DNA from: Motacilla alba alba
Lineage: Eukaryota > Chordata > Aves > Passeriformes > Motacillidae
DNA length: 64,000 nt
Direction: 5' to 3'
Assembly: GCF_015832195.1 (NCBI RefSeq)
Contig: NC_052018.1
Location: forward strand, 29,478,115 to 29,542,114
Shown in pieces: positions 38,201 to 44,300 of the stretch. Positions within the stretch are counted from its first letter, which is position 1. Every line of letters starts with the position of its first letter. Below the pieces are notes generated by a model. The model had not been told where the DNA came from and did not search any database. It worked only from the letters and a program-made list of their open reading frames with translations. A program made the position numbers and the translations under genes.

Positions 38201-41051
38201 GCTAAGTTGAGGCATTCTTAATTACATAAGGTGCAGGAACAGAATCCAGACTTGCCTAAATTTGGCAAAGACATCTCTACCCTGCTGTACTGTCTCTATT
38301 CCTTCACCAGCAACAAGTGTGGCCAGTAAAGCACAAACACAATTAGATCCTTAAATCCTAACTTCTATCAAAAATTCACTGTAACATGCTAAATAATAAT
38401 TTTTGACTTTTATAAATTAAGTGACCATAAATCAGCCAGGAACATTCATGTACCTGTTATCTAAAACAAACACACAGTGAAAAAAAACCCCTTAGCTCAG
38501 AATCAGTGAGTTCTTATCCTACCTCGTCTCTGCAATCCTCACATGCTCAGAAAGATCCCTTTGTGACAATATTTTAAGAAAACTTTTTTCCATCTCCTCC
38601 TGCTACATTTTCTTTGCCTACCTATTTCAAATCATCAGCAACTTCTGACATTGCTTTCTAGAGGTGAATCCCTTAGAATCAGCAAATCTTGAGGCACTCT
38701 GAGCAATATCAGTGGTTAGAGGGAAGTGGAAGTCCCTGAAATTGCTGCTACAGAATCAGTCTGATCTGGAGGTGGTAATGAAAAAAAAGAGTTCAATTCC
38801 CCTTTCCCCCTCTGAAAACTTTTTAAATTAGGTGATCTAGCTGGTGGGAGATCTACCACTTAAAAAATAAGATTGCAATATTTTAAAGCCAAACAAGGAA
38901 GGCATTACCTGGTTGGTATCCTGAAGTCTACATTGGGTCCCAATTTATAAGCTACTTGCAGAGAAGTGGATCCCACTACTCTCTCGATAATTCCTTGGGA
39001 AGCAGCTTTTTCTATTTGAAACTGAGAAATCAGGTCAAAGCCTGCAAGAAAAAAAATATACATATCCATAATGTAACTTTCATTTAATTTGAGATTTGTG
39101 CTGTCACAGAGCTGAATATAACCTGATCTTGTTTTTGAATGGCAGCTTTTTCCTGAAAAAGTCAGGGTGCTACTTGCCTGGTAGGTCATCTTGGCCAATC
39201 CTGATTGTAGGGCAGATATCAATTCTGTGACTGGCACCCAGAATAGCTGGTAGTCCTACAAAAAAAGGTGAATTTACTAACCATGTGCCTGCACATTGCC
39301 ACAGATCACCTTATAAAATTAATGGAAGCAACTGTAAGATTATTAGGAATTAAACAGAGCTATAAATGATTATTATTAGAGGTATATAATAATTTAAACT
39401 GTACTCAGTAAAGTAAGAGGTATAAGAAAATAATCATCTTTTTCTAGAGAGCTCCAAATTAAAAATAGTAACTTGATATGCTATTTGATTTTTTCAACCC
39501 TTGAATGAGAGTGGTATAATAATTCTTCTCTTGCAGAGCTGTTGAGAAATAGTAATAGTTTAAGAAGGACTGCTGTGTAAGGAGGTTTTGGGTTGTAACT
39601 TTTCGTGGTTCAAGCAAACTTACAGAAAAAAAAAAAAAAAAAAAGCCCAGTTACCTAAATCAACAGTCTCTACTCCCAAGGAAGCTTAAACAAACCTCAT
39701 GCCAACTAAAGAAGTTGTTGTGAATCAGTTGGCATCTTTTCCATCCTCTCTGGTATTCCAAGCTTTCCCGCTTTCCTCTGTGCCAGATTTGATCAGAATA
39801 TGAACATTCATGAAATGCAAGTTGGTGGCAAGAAGATCTTACAGACCTTTTTTTGTTTACCAAAATGAGAATGTAGAAGAAATTTGTTTGAGGAAACGAA
39901 ATCTAAAAATCCAATTTTTCAGAATATTATTTGTCAAAAAAACTTGTCATGGCCATAAGACCTATAAGATACCCAGAATTAAGGAAGAAGGAAGCAAAAA
40001 TAAGCATTTATTTGAAGAGTTTAAGAGCCATGTACAAGTCTAGTACCAAGTCAATCTGGAAAATGTTAGCAGAGTGTGGGTAAGGAAGAATGAAGAGTGG
40101 AAGCTGGAAGGAGAAGCATTTCTAACCTACAGAGAGCCTCTTGTGTGCTGCAAAGGCTCAACCCTAAATGTGGGTTTCCTTCTGACAACATAGGCTTAAA
40201 GAGAACATTCAGGTTGACACATTACACCTTAGAAAAGACCTCATTCTATATTCTTTGATGAGACACATGGCTGACATCCAGCCATTTACATTTTATGCCC
40301 AGCAAATAAAGTAGAGCCAGTTTATTGCCACATGTAGCAGAAGAACATCTAACTAAAAGCACTGAAAGACAGGGAAGGTTTGTGTCCTGTATTTACCATC
40401 TACATCCAGATTTTAATCCTTACCTTAAAAATACATCTAATAGCAAATTTAAAGAAACACACACAGCTCTTGTTTTTGTCCTGCTTTTCATATATATCCT
40501 TCTACCCATCCATACATATATAAATGCACATAGACAGCTCTCACTTTGTGTGATGGCTAGTTACAAAGGATTTTAGTTTTGAATAAACACAGAATAATTC
40601 TTTTGACATTCAAAATTACACAAAGATAAAATGTTGATAAAATCTGTCTCCTTACTTGATTGGTGCTGGATGGTGGCTGAGATGAAAGACCACAGAAAAC
40701 TACACAGGTAAAAGAAAGCTGTAGTTTTCCTGTAAACAGAAAGAACACTCCAGTATGAATCTATAGTTTCTGACAGGTTCTGTTATTAGATTTCTCCTCC
40801 AAGCCATGCATATTAAACATATCAAATACCACCTAAGGATCTGCTAACAGATTTGACAAGACAATTTCTTTCGCAAGATAATTTCTTTACATGACAACGT
40901 TTTATTTTTGCCTTATAATAAAATATGTCAATAAAGCTCTTTCTACTATAGTCAACTCCTATAATACTGGCAAGGACAGCTTTCACTGTTCTAATCTCTT
41001 ATTTACAGATGTCTCTAAATCCTACTTGTTCTCTTACCAGTGGCTTTTCAT
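1..41051 (-). CDS. COL9A1: Collagen alpha-1(IX) chain, long (NC4-containing) isoform; exons 1-28, 3' part outside the window
   Basis: This gene encodes the alpha-1 chain of type IX collagen, a FACIT collagen that decorates type II collagen fibrils in cartilage as an alpha1-alpha2-alpha3 heterotrimer. The joined minus-strand exons give 622 codons with no frame break. Residues 1 to about 23 are a signal peptide. Residues about 45-258 are the NC4 globular domain, with four cysteines and TSPN/laminin-G motifs such as FDLISQF, FDSQWHK and DGFAVLGKL. Residues 259-265 are a linker. COL3 begins at 266, the NC3 hinge lies near 402-413, and COL2 runs from about 414 to the last exon seen. Exon sizes (mostly 54 nt, all starting on a Gly codon) are typical of fibril-associated collagens. 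The peptide order matches vertebrate COL9A1 exon by exon as I recall it, including MKxxW at the start and IHCDPLRP before the linker. Exons 29 onward are not in the window. The identification is very secure; exact exon edges rest on splice consensus. Confidence 0.97.
3435..3488 (-). CDS. COL9A1: COL9A1 exon 28 (COL2; last exon in the window)
   Basis: The 54-nt exon reads [18 protein letters not shown]. The acceptor is AAAACAG and the donor is GTAAGT. The next exon must lie beyond position 1, since no further Gly-X-Y exon is visible to the left. Confidence 0.95.
3583..3636 (-). CDS. COL9A1: COL9A1 exon 27 (COL2)
   Basis: The 54-nt exon reads [18 protein letters not shown]. The acceptor is CTAACAG and the donor is GTAAAA. 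Confidence 0.95.
4442..4486 (-). CDS. COL9A1: COL9A1 exon 26 (COL2, 45 nt)
   Basis: The 45-nt exon reads [15 protein letters not shown], five triplets. The orthologue also has a 45-nt exon here. The acceptor is CTTTCAG and the donor is GTAAAA. Confidence 0.94.
5578..5631 (-). CDS. COL9A1: COL9A1 exon 25 (COL2)
   Basis: The 54-nt exon reads [18 protein letters not shown]. The acceptor is TTTTACAG and the donor is GTAAGT. Confidence 0.96.
5845..5898 (-). CDS. COL9A1: COL9A1 exon 24 (COL2)
   Basis: The 54-nt exon reads [18 protein letters not shown]. The acceptor is TTTCAAG and the donor is GTAAGA. Confidence 0.96.
6007..6060 (-). CDS. COL9A1: COL9A1 exon 23 (COL2)
   Basis: The 54-nt exon reads [18 protein letters not shown]. 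The donor is GTATGT and the acceptor is TCTTAG. Confidence 0.95.
6245..6298 (-). CDS. COL9A1: COL9A1 exon 22 (COL2)
   Basis: The 54-nt exon reads [18 protein letters not shown]. The acceptor is CTGTAG and the donor is GTGAGC. Confidence 0.96.
6964..7017 (-). CDS. COL9A1: COL9A1 exon 21 (COL2)
   Basis: The 54-nt exon reads [18 protein letters not shown], one conservative change from the mammalian exon as I recall it. The acceptor is TTTTGTAG and the donor is GTGAGT. Confidence 0.96.
8385..8438 (-). CDS. COL9A1: COL9A1 exon 20 (COL2)
   Basis: The 54-nt exon reads [18 protein letters not shown]. The GITGI block is conserved. The acceptor is CTATTTCAG and the donor is GTGAGT. It is Ile-rich and proline-poor compared with its neighbours. 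Confidence 0.95.
8439..10583 (-). other. COL9A1: COL9A1 intron 19
   Basis: The intron is mostly AT-rich. The part at about 9,000-9,480 is richer in GC and holds a 119-codon plus-strand open frame (9,259-9,618), which resembles nothing I know. It may be a decayed repeat. Confidence 0.7.
10584..10637 (-). CDS. COL9A1: COL9A1 exon 19 (COL2)
   Basis: The 54-nt exon reads [18 protein letters not shown], almost identical to the orthologue. The acceptor is TTTCCCAG and the donor is GTAAAG. Confidence 0.96.
10921..11219 (+). mobile_element. CR1 LINE 3' fragment in intron 18
   Basis: The plus strand carries the CR1 3' untranslated core: GACAAGGAG-like, then TTACTGTGAGGGTAG, GGAACAGGTTGCCCAG and GTTGTGGATGCC. 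It ends in AATGATTCTATGA, the CR1 octamer-type terminus. It is inserted antisense to COL9A1. CR1 is the main non-LTR retroelement of birds; the copy is truncated at its 5' end. Confidence 0.92.
11867..11920 (-). CDS. COL9A1: COL9A1 exon 18 (COL2)
   Basis: The 54-nt exon reads [18 protein letters not shown]. The donor GTAAAA runs into a long A tract on the transcribed strand. Confidence 0.95.
12627..12683 (-). CDS. COL9A1: COL9A1 exon 17 (NC3 cysteines, start of COL2)
   Basis: The 57-nt exon reads [19 protein letters not shown]. The two cysteines spaced Cys-x-x-x-Cys are the NC3 residues that form interchain disulfides in collagen IX, and GRPG opens COL2. The acceptor is TTTTCCAG and the donor is GTAAGA. 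Confidence 0.95.
12782..12814 (-). CDS. COL9A1: COL9A1 exon 16 (end of COL3, start of NC3 hinge)
   Basis: The 33-nt exon reads [11 protein letters not shown]. The triple helix ends here and the DGD motif begins the NC3 non-collagenous hinge. The acceptor is AATTTAG and the donor is GTAAGA. Confidence 0.92.
14419..14472 (-). CDS. COL9A1: COL9A1 exon 15 (COL3)
   Basis: The 54-nt exon reads [18 protein letters not shown]. The acceptor is CCTTTTTAAG and the donor is GTAAGT. Confidence 0.95.
16026..16079 (-). CDS. COL9A1: COL9A1 exon 14 (COL3)
   Basis: The 54-nt exon reads [18 protein letters not shown]. The acceptor is TTGTTGCAG and the donor is GTAAGT. Confidence 0.95.
16410..16433 (-). CDS. 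COL9A1: COL9A1 exon 13 (COL3, with Gly-X-Gly interruption)
   Basis: The 24-nt exon reads GKGLLGPP between acceptor ATTTCAG and donor GTAAGT. Its eight codons break the triplet register (Gly-Lys-Gly). The orthologue has the same kind of interruption at this place, so it is a conserved flexible point in COL3 and not an error. Confidence 0.93.
17440..18080. other. GC-rich block of unknown origin in intron 12
   Basis: The block has a base composition clearly unlike its surroundings and overlapping open frames on both strands (for example 17,561-17,989 plus and 17,745-18,113 minus). No domain, terminal repeat or known repeat family is recognisable. An old retroelement or LTR fragment is possible. 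Confidence 0.4.
18945..19105. repeat. T/G-rich low-complexity tract
   Basis: The plus strand is dominated by GGTTTTTT, TTTTG and TTTGTTTG units and contains almost no C. On the transcribed strand it is A/C-rich. Confidence 0.7.
19963..20395 (-). mobile_element. CR1 LINE 3' fragment in intron 12
   Basis: Read on the minus strand it gives the standard CR1 order: GAAAGGCTGAGAAAA..., GACTTCATTGCAGTCTTCCA, TGGCAGGACAAGGGCAAATGG, GGAACAGGTTGCCCA and GGATGCCCCATCCTTGGAAG. It ends in CCATTCTGTGTTTCTA. It lies in the same orientation as COL9A1 and is truncated at the 5' end. Confidence 0.95.
21477..21564. repeat. 44-bp tandem duplication
   Basis: Positions 21,477-21,520 and 21,521-21,564 are adjacent copies starting GACAAAACTGTTCC and ending AACCTATGAGTT, differing at three bases. 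The duplication lies about 115 nt from exon 12, in the upstream part of the intron's transcribed order. Confidence 0.95.
21681..21716 (-). CDS. COL9A1: COL9A1 exon 12 (COL3)
   Basis: The 36-nt exon reads [12 protein letters not shown], with acceptor TTTAAAG and donor GTAAGT. Confidence 0.95.
22323..22376 (-). CDS. COL9A1: COL9A1 exon 11 (COL3)
   Basis: The 54-nt exon reads [18 protein letters not shown], six Gly-X-Y triplets. The donor is GTAGGA and the acceptor is TTCCAAAG. The GPDGS and GxKGQK blocks match the orthologue. Confidence 0.95.
24197..24250. repeat. Compound microsatellite (TTTA)n, (CAAA)n, (CATA)n
   Basis: The three short tetranucleotide runs follow each other within 55 nt. 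The nearest edge is about 30 nt from the exon 10 donor. Confidence 0.85.
24281..24343 (-). CDS. COL9A1: COL9A1 exon 10 (COL3)
   Basis: The 63-nt exon has seven Gly-X-Y triplets ([16 protein letters not shown], then EPGAD). The donor is GTGAGT. The acceptor CCTGAAG has only a weak pyrimidine tract, but the frame and homology support it. Confidence 0.95.
24453..24488 (-). CDS. COL9A1: COL9A1 exon 9 (COL3, [12 protein letters not shown])
   Basis: The 36-nt exon encodes four perfect Gly-X-Y triplets between acceptor TTGGTAG and donor GTAAGT. It is phase 0 at both ends. Confidence 0.95.
25049..25123 (-). CDS. COL9A1: COL9A1 exon 8 (start of COL3 triple helix)
   Basis: The exon has 25 codons with acceptor CTTGTCAG and donor GTAAGT. 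It opens Arg-Gly-Pro-Pro, has five GPP triplets in a row and ends GVPGIDGID, matching the orthologue. It is the first exon shared by both isoforms. Confidence 0.95.
25124..26128 (-). other. COL9A1: COL9A1 intron 7
   Basis: The left half is ordinary unique sequence and the right half (from about 25,650) is part of the CpG island. For the short isoform this interval plus exon 7 forms a single intron of 1,084 nt from exon 1* to exon 8. Confidence 0.75.
26129..26149 (-). CDS. COL9A1: COL9A1 exon 7 (NC4-to-COL3 linker, VTQTGIE)
   Basis: A 21-nt exon with acceptor CCTCGCAG and donor GTAAGT encodes VTQTGIE. It bridges ...ELPAR of exon 6 and RGPPG of exon 8. Human exon 7 has a similar short polar linker of nine residues ending in Glu. 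The exon is found only by splice sites and frame, so it is slightly less certain than its neighbours. Confidence 0.85.
26208..26270 (-). CDS. COL9A1: COL9A1 alternative exon 1* (signal peptide of short isoform)
   Basis: On the minus strand an ATG opens 21 codons reading [20 protein letters not shown] plus Gln. This is a compact signal peptide with a Leu-rich core and an Ala-x-Ala cleavage site. It ends at an excellent donor (CTCAA then GTAAGT) in phase 0. Its place between exons 6 and 7 is exactly where the internal first exon of human and chicken COL9A1 lies. The sequence differs from the human peptide except in its character. The initiation context has G at +4 but no purine at -3. Confidence 0.88.
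26271..26480 (-). promoter_or_regulatory. COL9A1: Probable TATA-less internal promoter for the short COL9A1 isoform
   Basis: The stretch directly upstream of exon 1* is strongly GC- and CpG-rich and has no TATA box. A CCAAT box on the transcribed strand lies at 26,373-26,377, about 100 nt before the ATG, next to CCCCGCC-like GC elements. That arrangement fits a CpG-island promoter. The boundaries are estimates. Confidence 0.55.
26787..26864 (-). CDS. COL9A1: COL9A1 exon 6 (end of NC4)
   Basis: This 78-nt exon (acceptor TCTCTGCCAG, donor GTGAGA) reads [16 protein letters not shown], continues through EGCGELPAR, and supplies the last two NC4 cysteines. It is very GC-rich and lies at the upstream edge of the CpG-rich segment. 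It is the last exon unique to the long isoform apart from the 21-nt exon 7. Confidence 0.95.
26865..31820 (-). other. COL9A1: COL9A1 intron 5
   Basis: The 4.96-kb intron contains a solo LTR at 27,822-28,408. The rest is AT-rich unique sequence. The part at about 31,150-31,260 is dense in TAATTA-like and ATGCTAATT motifs and could be regulatory, but nothing proves it. Confidence 0.75.
27822..28408 (+). mobile_element. Solo LTR of an ERVL-type endogenous retrovirus
   Basis: The element begins TGTGCTGGTTTTGCC and ends GTTAAACTACA, giving TG...CA termini over 587 nt. It contains a TATA box (GAATATAAAGCTGGG near 28,096) and the block GGGATATCCCAGACCATA. This sequence matches, from memory, a very common class of passerine ERVL LTRs. 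No internal retroviral region or second LTR flanks it, so it is a solo LTR left by recombination. A 5-bp target duplication is not visible (GGTAG against AAGAA), suggesting age or slightly wrong ends. It is antisense to COL9A1. Confidence 0.85.
31821..32217 (-). CDS. COL9A1: COL9A1 exon 5 (core of the NC4 TSPN/laminin-G domain)
   Basis: At 397 nt this is the longest exon of the gene here. It supplies residues 100-232. Recognisable blocks are [48 protein letters not shown] and DGFAVLGKL, all hallmarks of NC4. The acceptor is CTACACAG, with a modest pyrimidine tract, and the donor is GTAAGT. The open frame runs on into both flanking introns, so the ORF ends (31,686 and 32,273) are not exon ends. 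NC4 is basic and heparin-binding in known orthologues. Confidence 0.97.
32218..38908 (-). other. COL9A1: COL9A1 intron 4
   Basis: At 6.7 kb this is the longest intron here. It holds a GC-rich patch and CCCTG minisatellite at 37,180-37,595. Otherwise it is AT-rich unique sequence. A CAG-like run at about 33,395-33,412 is very short. Open frames at 33,684-34,109 and 32,149-32,475 show no coding character. Confidence 0.75.
37293..37595. repeat. (CCCTG)n minisatellite with a 60-nt higher-order period
   Basis: About 300 nt consist of CCCTG, CCCAG, CTCTG and CTTCC pentamer variants on the plus strand, so every base from 37,293 on falls into a 5-nt rhythm. Positions 37,331-37,380 and 37,391-37,440 are identical, giving a 60-nt superunit. 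The transcribed (sense RNA) strand is GGGCA-rich. It lies inside intron 4. Confidence 0.95.
38909..39041 (-). CDS. COL9A1: COL9A1 exon 4 (NC4 domain)
   Basis: The strong acceptor TTTTTTTTCTTGCAG opens a 133-nt exon that reads [16 protein letters not shown], then [18 protein letters not shown] and NVDFRIPT. The donor is GTAATG. This is the N-terminal beta-sandwich part of the TSPN/laminin-G-like module of NC4. The split codons at both ends (2 nt at each edge) fit exons 3 and 5 exactly. Confidence 0.95.
39178..39255 (-). CDS. COL9A1: COL9A1 exon 3 (start of mature NC4; GC-AG donor)
   Basis: The acceptor is TTTTTTTGTAG. The coding frame reads [18 protein letters not shown] followed by IGQDDLP, matching the first conserved Cys-Pro-x-Ile-Arg-Ile-Gly block of NC4. 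The 78-nt exon ends in CTACCAG followed by GCAAGT, so its donor is GC rather than GT. Using the nearest GT instead would bring a stop directly after the join to exon 4. The GC donor restores the Pro-Gly-Phe junction. Confidence 0.9.
39256..40655 (-). other. COL9A1: COL9A1 intron 2
   Basis: The 1.4-kb intron is AT-rich, with a 19-nt A run at 39,626-39,644. Nothing else was recognised. Intron 1 (40,730-41,037) and intron 3 (39,042-39,177) are short and featureless. Confidence 0.75.
40656..40729 (-). CDS. COL9A1: COL9A1 exon 2 (rest of signal peptide)
   Basis: The acceptor TTTACAG precedes the exon and the donor GTAAGG follows it. The 74 nt start with one base completing the Trp-Lys junction and read [19 protein letters not shown] in the correct frame. 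This is a hydrophobic signal core ending in a likely Ser-Ala cleavage site. The other open frame, [12 protein letters not shown]..., is longer on its own but cannot join exon 3 in the collagen frame. Confidence 0.9.
41038..41051 (-). CDS. COL9A1: COL9A1 exon 1, coding part (start codon, MKSHW)
   Basis: Fourteen coding bases read ATG AAA AGC CAC TG and are followed by the donor GTAAGA. Joined to exon 2 they give [20 protein letters not shown], a classic signal peptide. The vertebrate orthologue begins in the same way (Met-Lys-x-x-Trp-Lys). The start has A at -3. This exon is too short to be found from an open reading frame. It was located by requiring a 2-nt codon remainder ahead of exon 2. 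Confidence 0.9.
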
Positions 41052-41300
41052 CTTCCCTGCTGTATTTCTTCACTTCTCTCATGTGAATGTGCAGGGTATA
41101 TCGTCACACTGCCTGCTTCCCTCTCATTAGTCCAACAGAGGAGTGCAGCAGTGGGTGCAGACAGCAGCTCCTGCCCCACCAGGACTCTGCAGAGAGGGAG
41201 GTGGAGGCTGCTGGGCTGGTTTTAATCTTTCCAAGGGAAGGAGGTGGAGGCTGGACAGACATGTGTGTCCTGGTGGGCTCTGAGGGCGGGCTCTGGAGCC
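41052..41300 (-). promoter_or_regulatory. COL9A1: Probable 5' UTR and proximal promoter of the COL9A1 long form
   Basis: Upstream of the start codon the transcribed strand has an ATTAAAA TATA-like element at 41,220-41,226. A GC box (GGGCGGG on the plus strand) lies at 41,284-41,290. A transcription start near 41,190-41,200 would fit, giving a 5' UTR of about 145 nt. A better TATA match, TATAAAT, sits further out at 41,443-41,449 and would imply a longer leader. Two copies of a 14-mer, GGAGGTGGAGGCTG, lie at 41,197-41,210 and 41,240-41,253. The transcription start is not proven by sequence alone. Confidence 0.45.
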
Positions 41301-44300
41301 AGCTGACTATAAAGAAGCCAAGAGAGCAAATTAAAGCTTACTTCTTTCACCAGCACGAGGGCAGGGGGATTCAGAAAAAAGTGAGTTCAGCAAAGCCAGT
41401 CTCTGAATGGCGGGATATGCCGTCCAGCCAGGCAGGGGAACGATTTATATGTACCAGGAGGTGTGAGGAAGCTGGTTGCCCTGATATGGTATTAAGACTA
41501 AAAGCTCTGAGAAGAAGCAAATCCCTGTCCTACAAAGAAGGTATTTCCATTTCTCACTGATTTACTCATCAGGTGACCTCAGGAGAAGCCTGTCTGGTGA
41601 GGTTGGTTTTTCTGAATAAAACAGGTTTTGTAAAGGGGTTTTCTTTGCTCAGATTCTAACCTCCAAGGCATACACATAGGCATTATTAAGCAGACTCCTG
41701 CTCTGTTGCCATTGATAAAGCACTCCCTTTCCAAAGAGACTATTATATATGCTTGGACACACAAAGACATTTACTCATATTTGTTCACCCAGATACCAAA
41801 AGAGAGAGAGAAACTGAAATCTGTATGCATGCAAAGATCAAGGAAAAGATAATAAAAAGCCAGAAAGTCCTCATAGGAACTACAGTCAAAATTCATGTAT
41901 GTATGGAAAAGTATGCTATGTTGTCCTTATACATCACATTTGTAAGGTTTCATCTTCTCTAGACTACTGATATTCTGGTTAATAACATCCTACATTTCCA
42001 GATCTTTCAAAGTGTGGAATATAGGAAATGAAATAATCTCTGCTATCTGATAAGTGTCTGGATAAATAACTGGGTAGTGAACTATCCCCTCCATCCCAAT
42101 TTGCTGTAAATCACATTCCCAGTGTTGGTAATTTCAACATTAATGTGGTTTACAGTTTTAAATCTATTGTTAGAAAGGGTGGGGATGGATCACACACACA
42201 AACAGTTTGCCATGAATAATGTCTGATTTTGATGCCTAAGGCAGTGAAGCTTTGGTGATACCATTTTTTCACTCTTCAAGAGAAAGATGCACCCAGGGAC
42301 CCTTGTGGTCCAGCATGACTGTGGTCCAACATTACGTACCAGCACCAGGACTGTCACATGAAACCTCTGTCAATTCAAAAAACAAAAAAGGTGAAATATC
42401 AGTTTGATCTCACAAGAAGTTTGCCCAAATCAGCACACAACCAAACGCCTTATTTCCCCTTGCAGGTATTTCCATTGTGGCATCCAATGCTACCCAGAGG
42501 GCCTGAAAGGAGTCCATAAGGAGCTGGAGGAAGAGCAGTGCATGGAAGTCACTTGAAGCTATATCAAAGGGGAACGTGGCATGTGAAGGAATGACAGAGA
42601 GCACCCAGGACTTAGAAAGAATACCAGAAACTTTGTGAAGAAATGGAAAAGAATCAGGTGCCAAACCATCTCTTTTGTTGTCTCTAAGCTGTGGCATTTC
42701 CTTTGCCTTTGAGACTACTTAGTATTGCCAATTTACTTGAGGCAGTATTAAGGAAGAAAAAGCCATTCCAGTAGTTAGATATGGAGCTAATTAGAACTAC
42801 CTTACAGTAAGTTAGCAATGTTTTTTGGTACATGGTGTGAAGATGTCTGCCATCCATTGTGTCTGGGGTAATTTACACACCCATCATCCTCTCCTAGAGG
42901 GGGAGTATTGTTCAGAGAAATTCAGAGAACATATACTCTGTTTCTGGGCAATCTATAATCTAATTTTGATTGCAGTTCATTGCAACAATTCTCAAGGGGG
43001 GAACTTCTTTTATGTCTGGAGTATTTTTCCAATACAGGATCTTCAAAAGACATTTTAACTGAAATAAAATATGGGAGACAGTATGTAACTAAATCTGGGA
43101 AAACACATTTACTATTCTGTTTGTGGGCAAAAGAAAAATTCTTTAGAAGACTAATAGCCTCTGGTTGCCCTGTGTGCATTTTGATGTCTTCATCTTGAAG
43201 GAAAACTCACAGTCTGTGATGAAATTCCTGATTAGATGCTCTACTAATAATTATCACATCACCTTGAAAGAGCCAGAAAAGTACTAACTGACAGACTAGT
43301 GGTAGCAGATTTAATAGCCCCACAATCTAGCCAATATTATTCCCATTTCAAGAAAATGTAAACTGGGAGAGATGGAGTATGTATCTTACATGTCTTGCTG
43401 TCACAGAGACAGTTCCCATCCAACTGACACTCGTGTTTAGCTGATCTGACTATTTTGATGTCATTCTACATAATTTCATAATTTTCTCTTCTTCTTCTTA
43501 TGAATTGGGCCATTATAGTTTTGGGTTTTTTTCAGAAAACCTCAGTGTGCAGTTATTGCTGTTTAGCAACTTGCTCAGGGATTCATCATCTAAACACTAA
43601 CTGCTCATCTTTTGAAACTGGATTAATTAAACAGTGGTGACTTTGCTCAAATACTCCTGAAAATAAGCTATGTAGGAAAGTCATCTCCTCATTAGCATGT
43701 TGAGGTGTTCTTACACACCTGACTTCACATTCCACTCCTCAAATATCTTATTCCATATTCATTCCATACTCCTGTTCTTCTGTGTAACTTGAGTTGGAGA
43801 ACAGGTATTCACAGAGCTGTCTCTGGGAATGTGGCTGGAGAGATATAGCAAATGGGTGGAGCCAGTTTCTCTTGCAGATATAAAGGTTGCTCTCTGTTAT
43901 GAAAAAGTTTCCATCAAGGTGGCTGCAGTTGAACTTTCAGAAAGTGAAATCCAGCTAAAAACAACAACAAAAAAAGACTAAAGTCATGATTTAGAAAAGA
44001 TCACGTGGCAGAGAAGGAGGTTTCTCAGTTCAAGCTTGGATTTACAGCAATTTAGGATGACTAAATTAAGTGAAAAATCCTTTCCTGATGATTATTTTCT
44101 GTCTGGGCTTGAAGCAGCTCAATGTCACTGGCTTATACTTTTGAGCACGACTTTTAGAAGGACCTAGGCAAGTTTGTTCTTCCCCTGAAGTAGTTGTGAC
44201 ATATATGCAGGTACTGGGGTCTCAAGAACAAGATTTGGAACTTGAGGAACTAAAGTCCAGTTTGTGATGTTAAGGTGAGGCCTCTGCCTGTGTGAGTGAT

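Noticed and set aside
40557..40748. The longest open frame through exon 2 ([15 protein letters not shown]...) as a start exon
   Set aside because: Its frame does not join exon 3 in the NC4 frame. The frame through exon 1 (MKSHW) gives a full signal peptide matching the orthologue.
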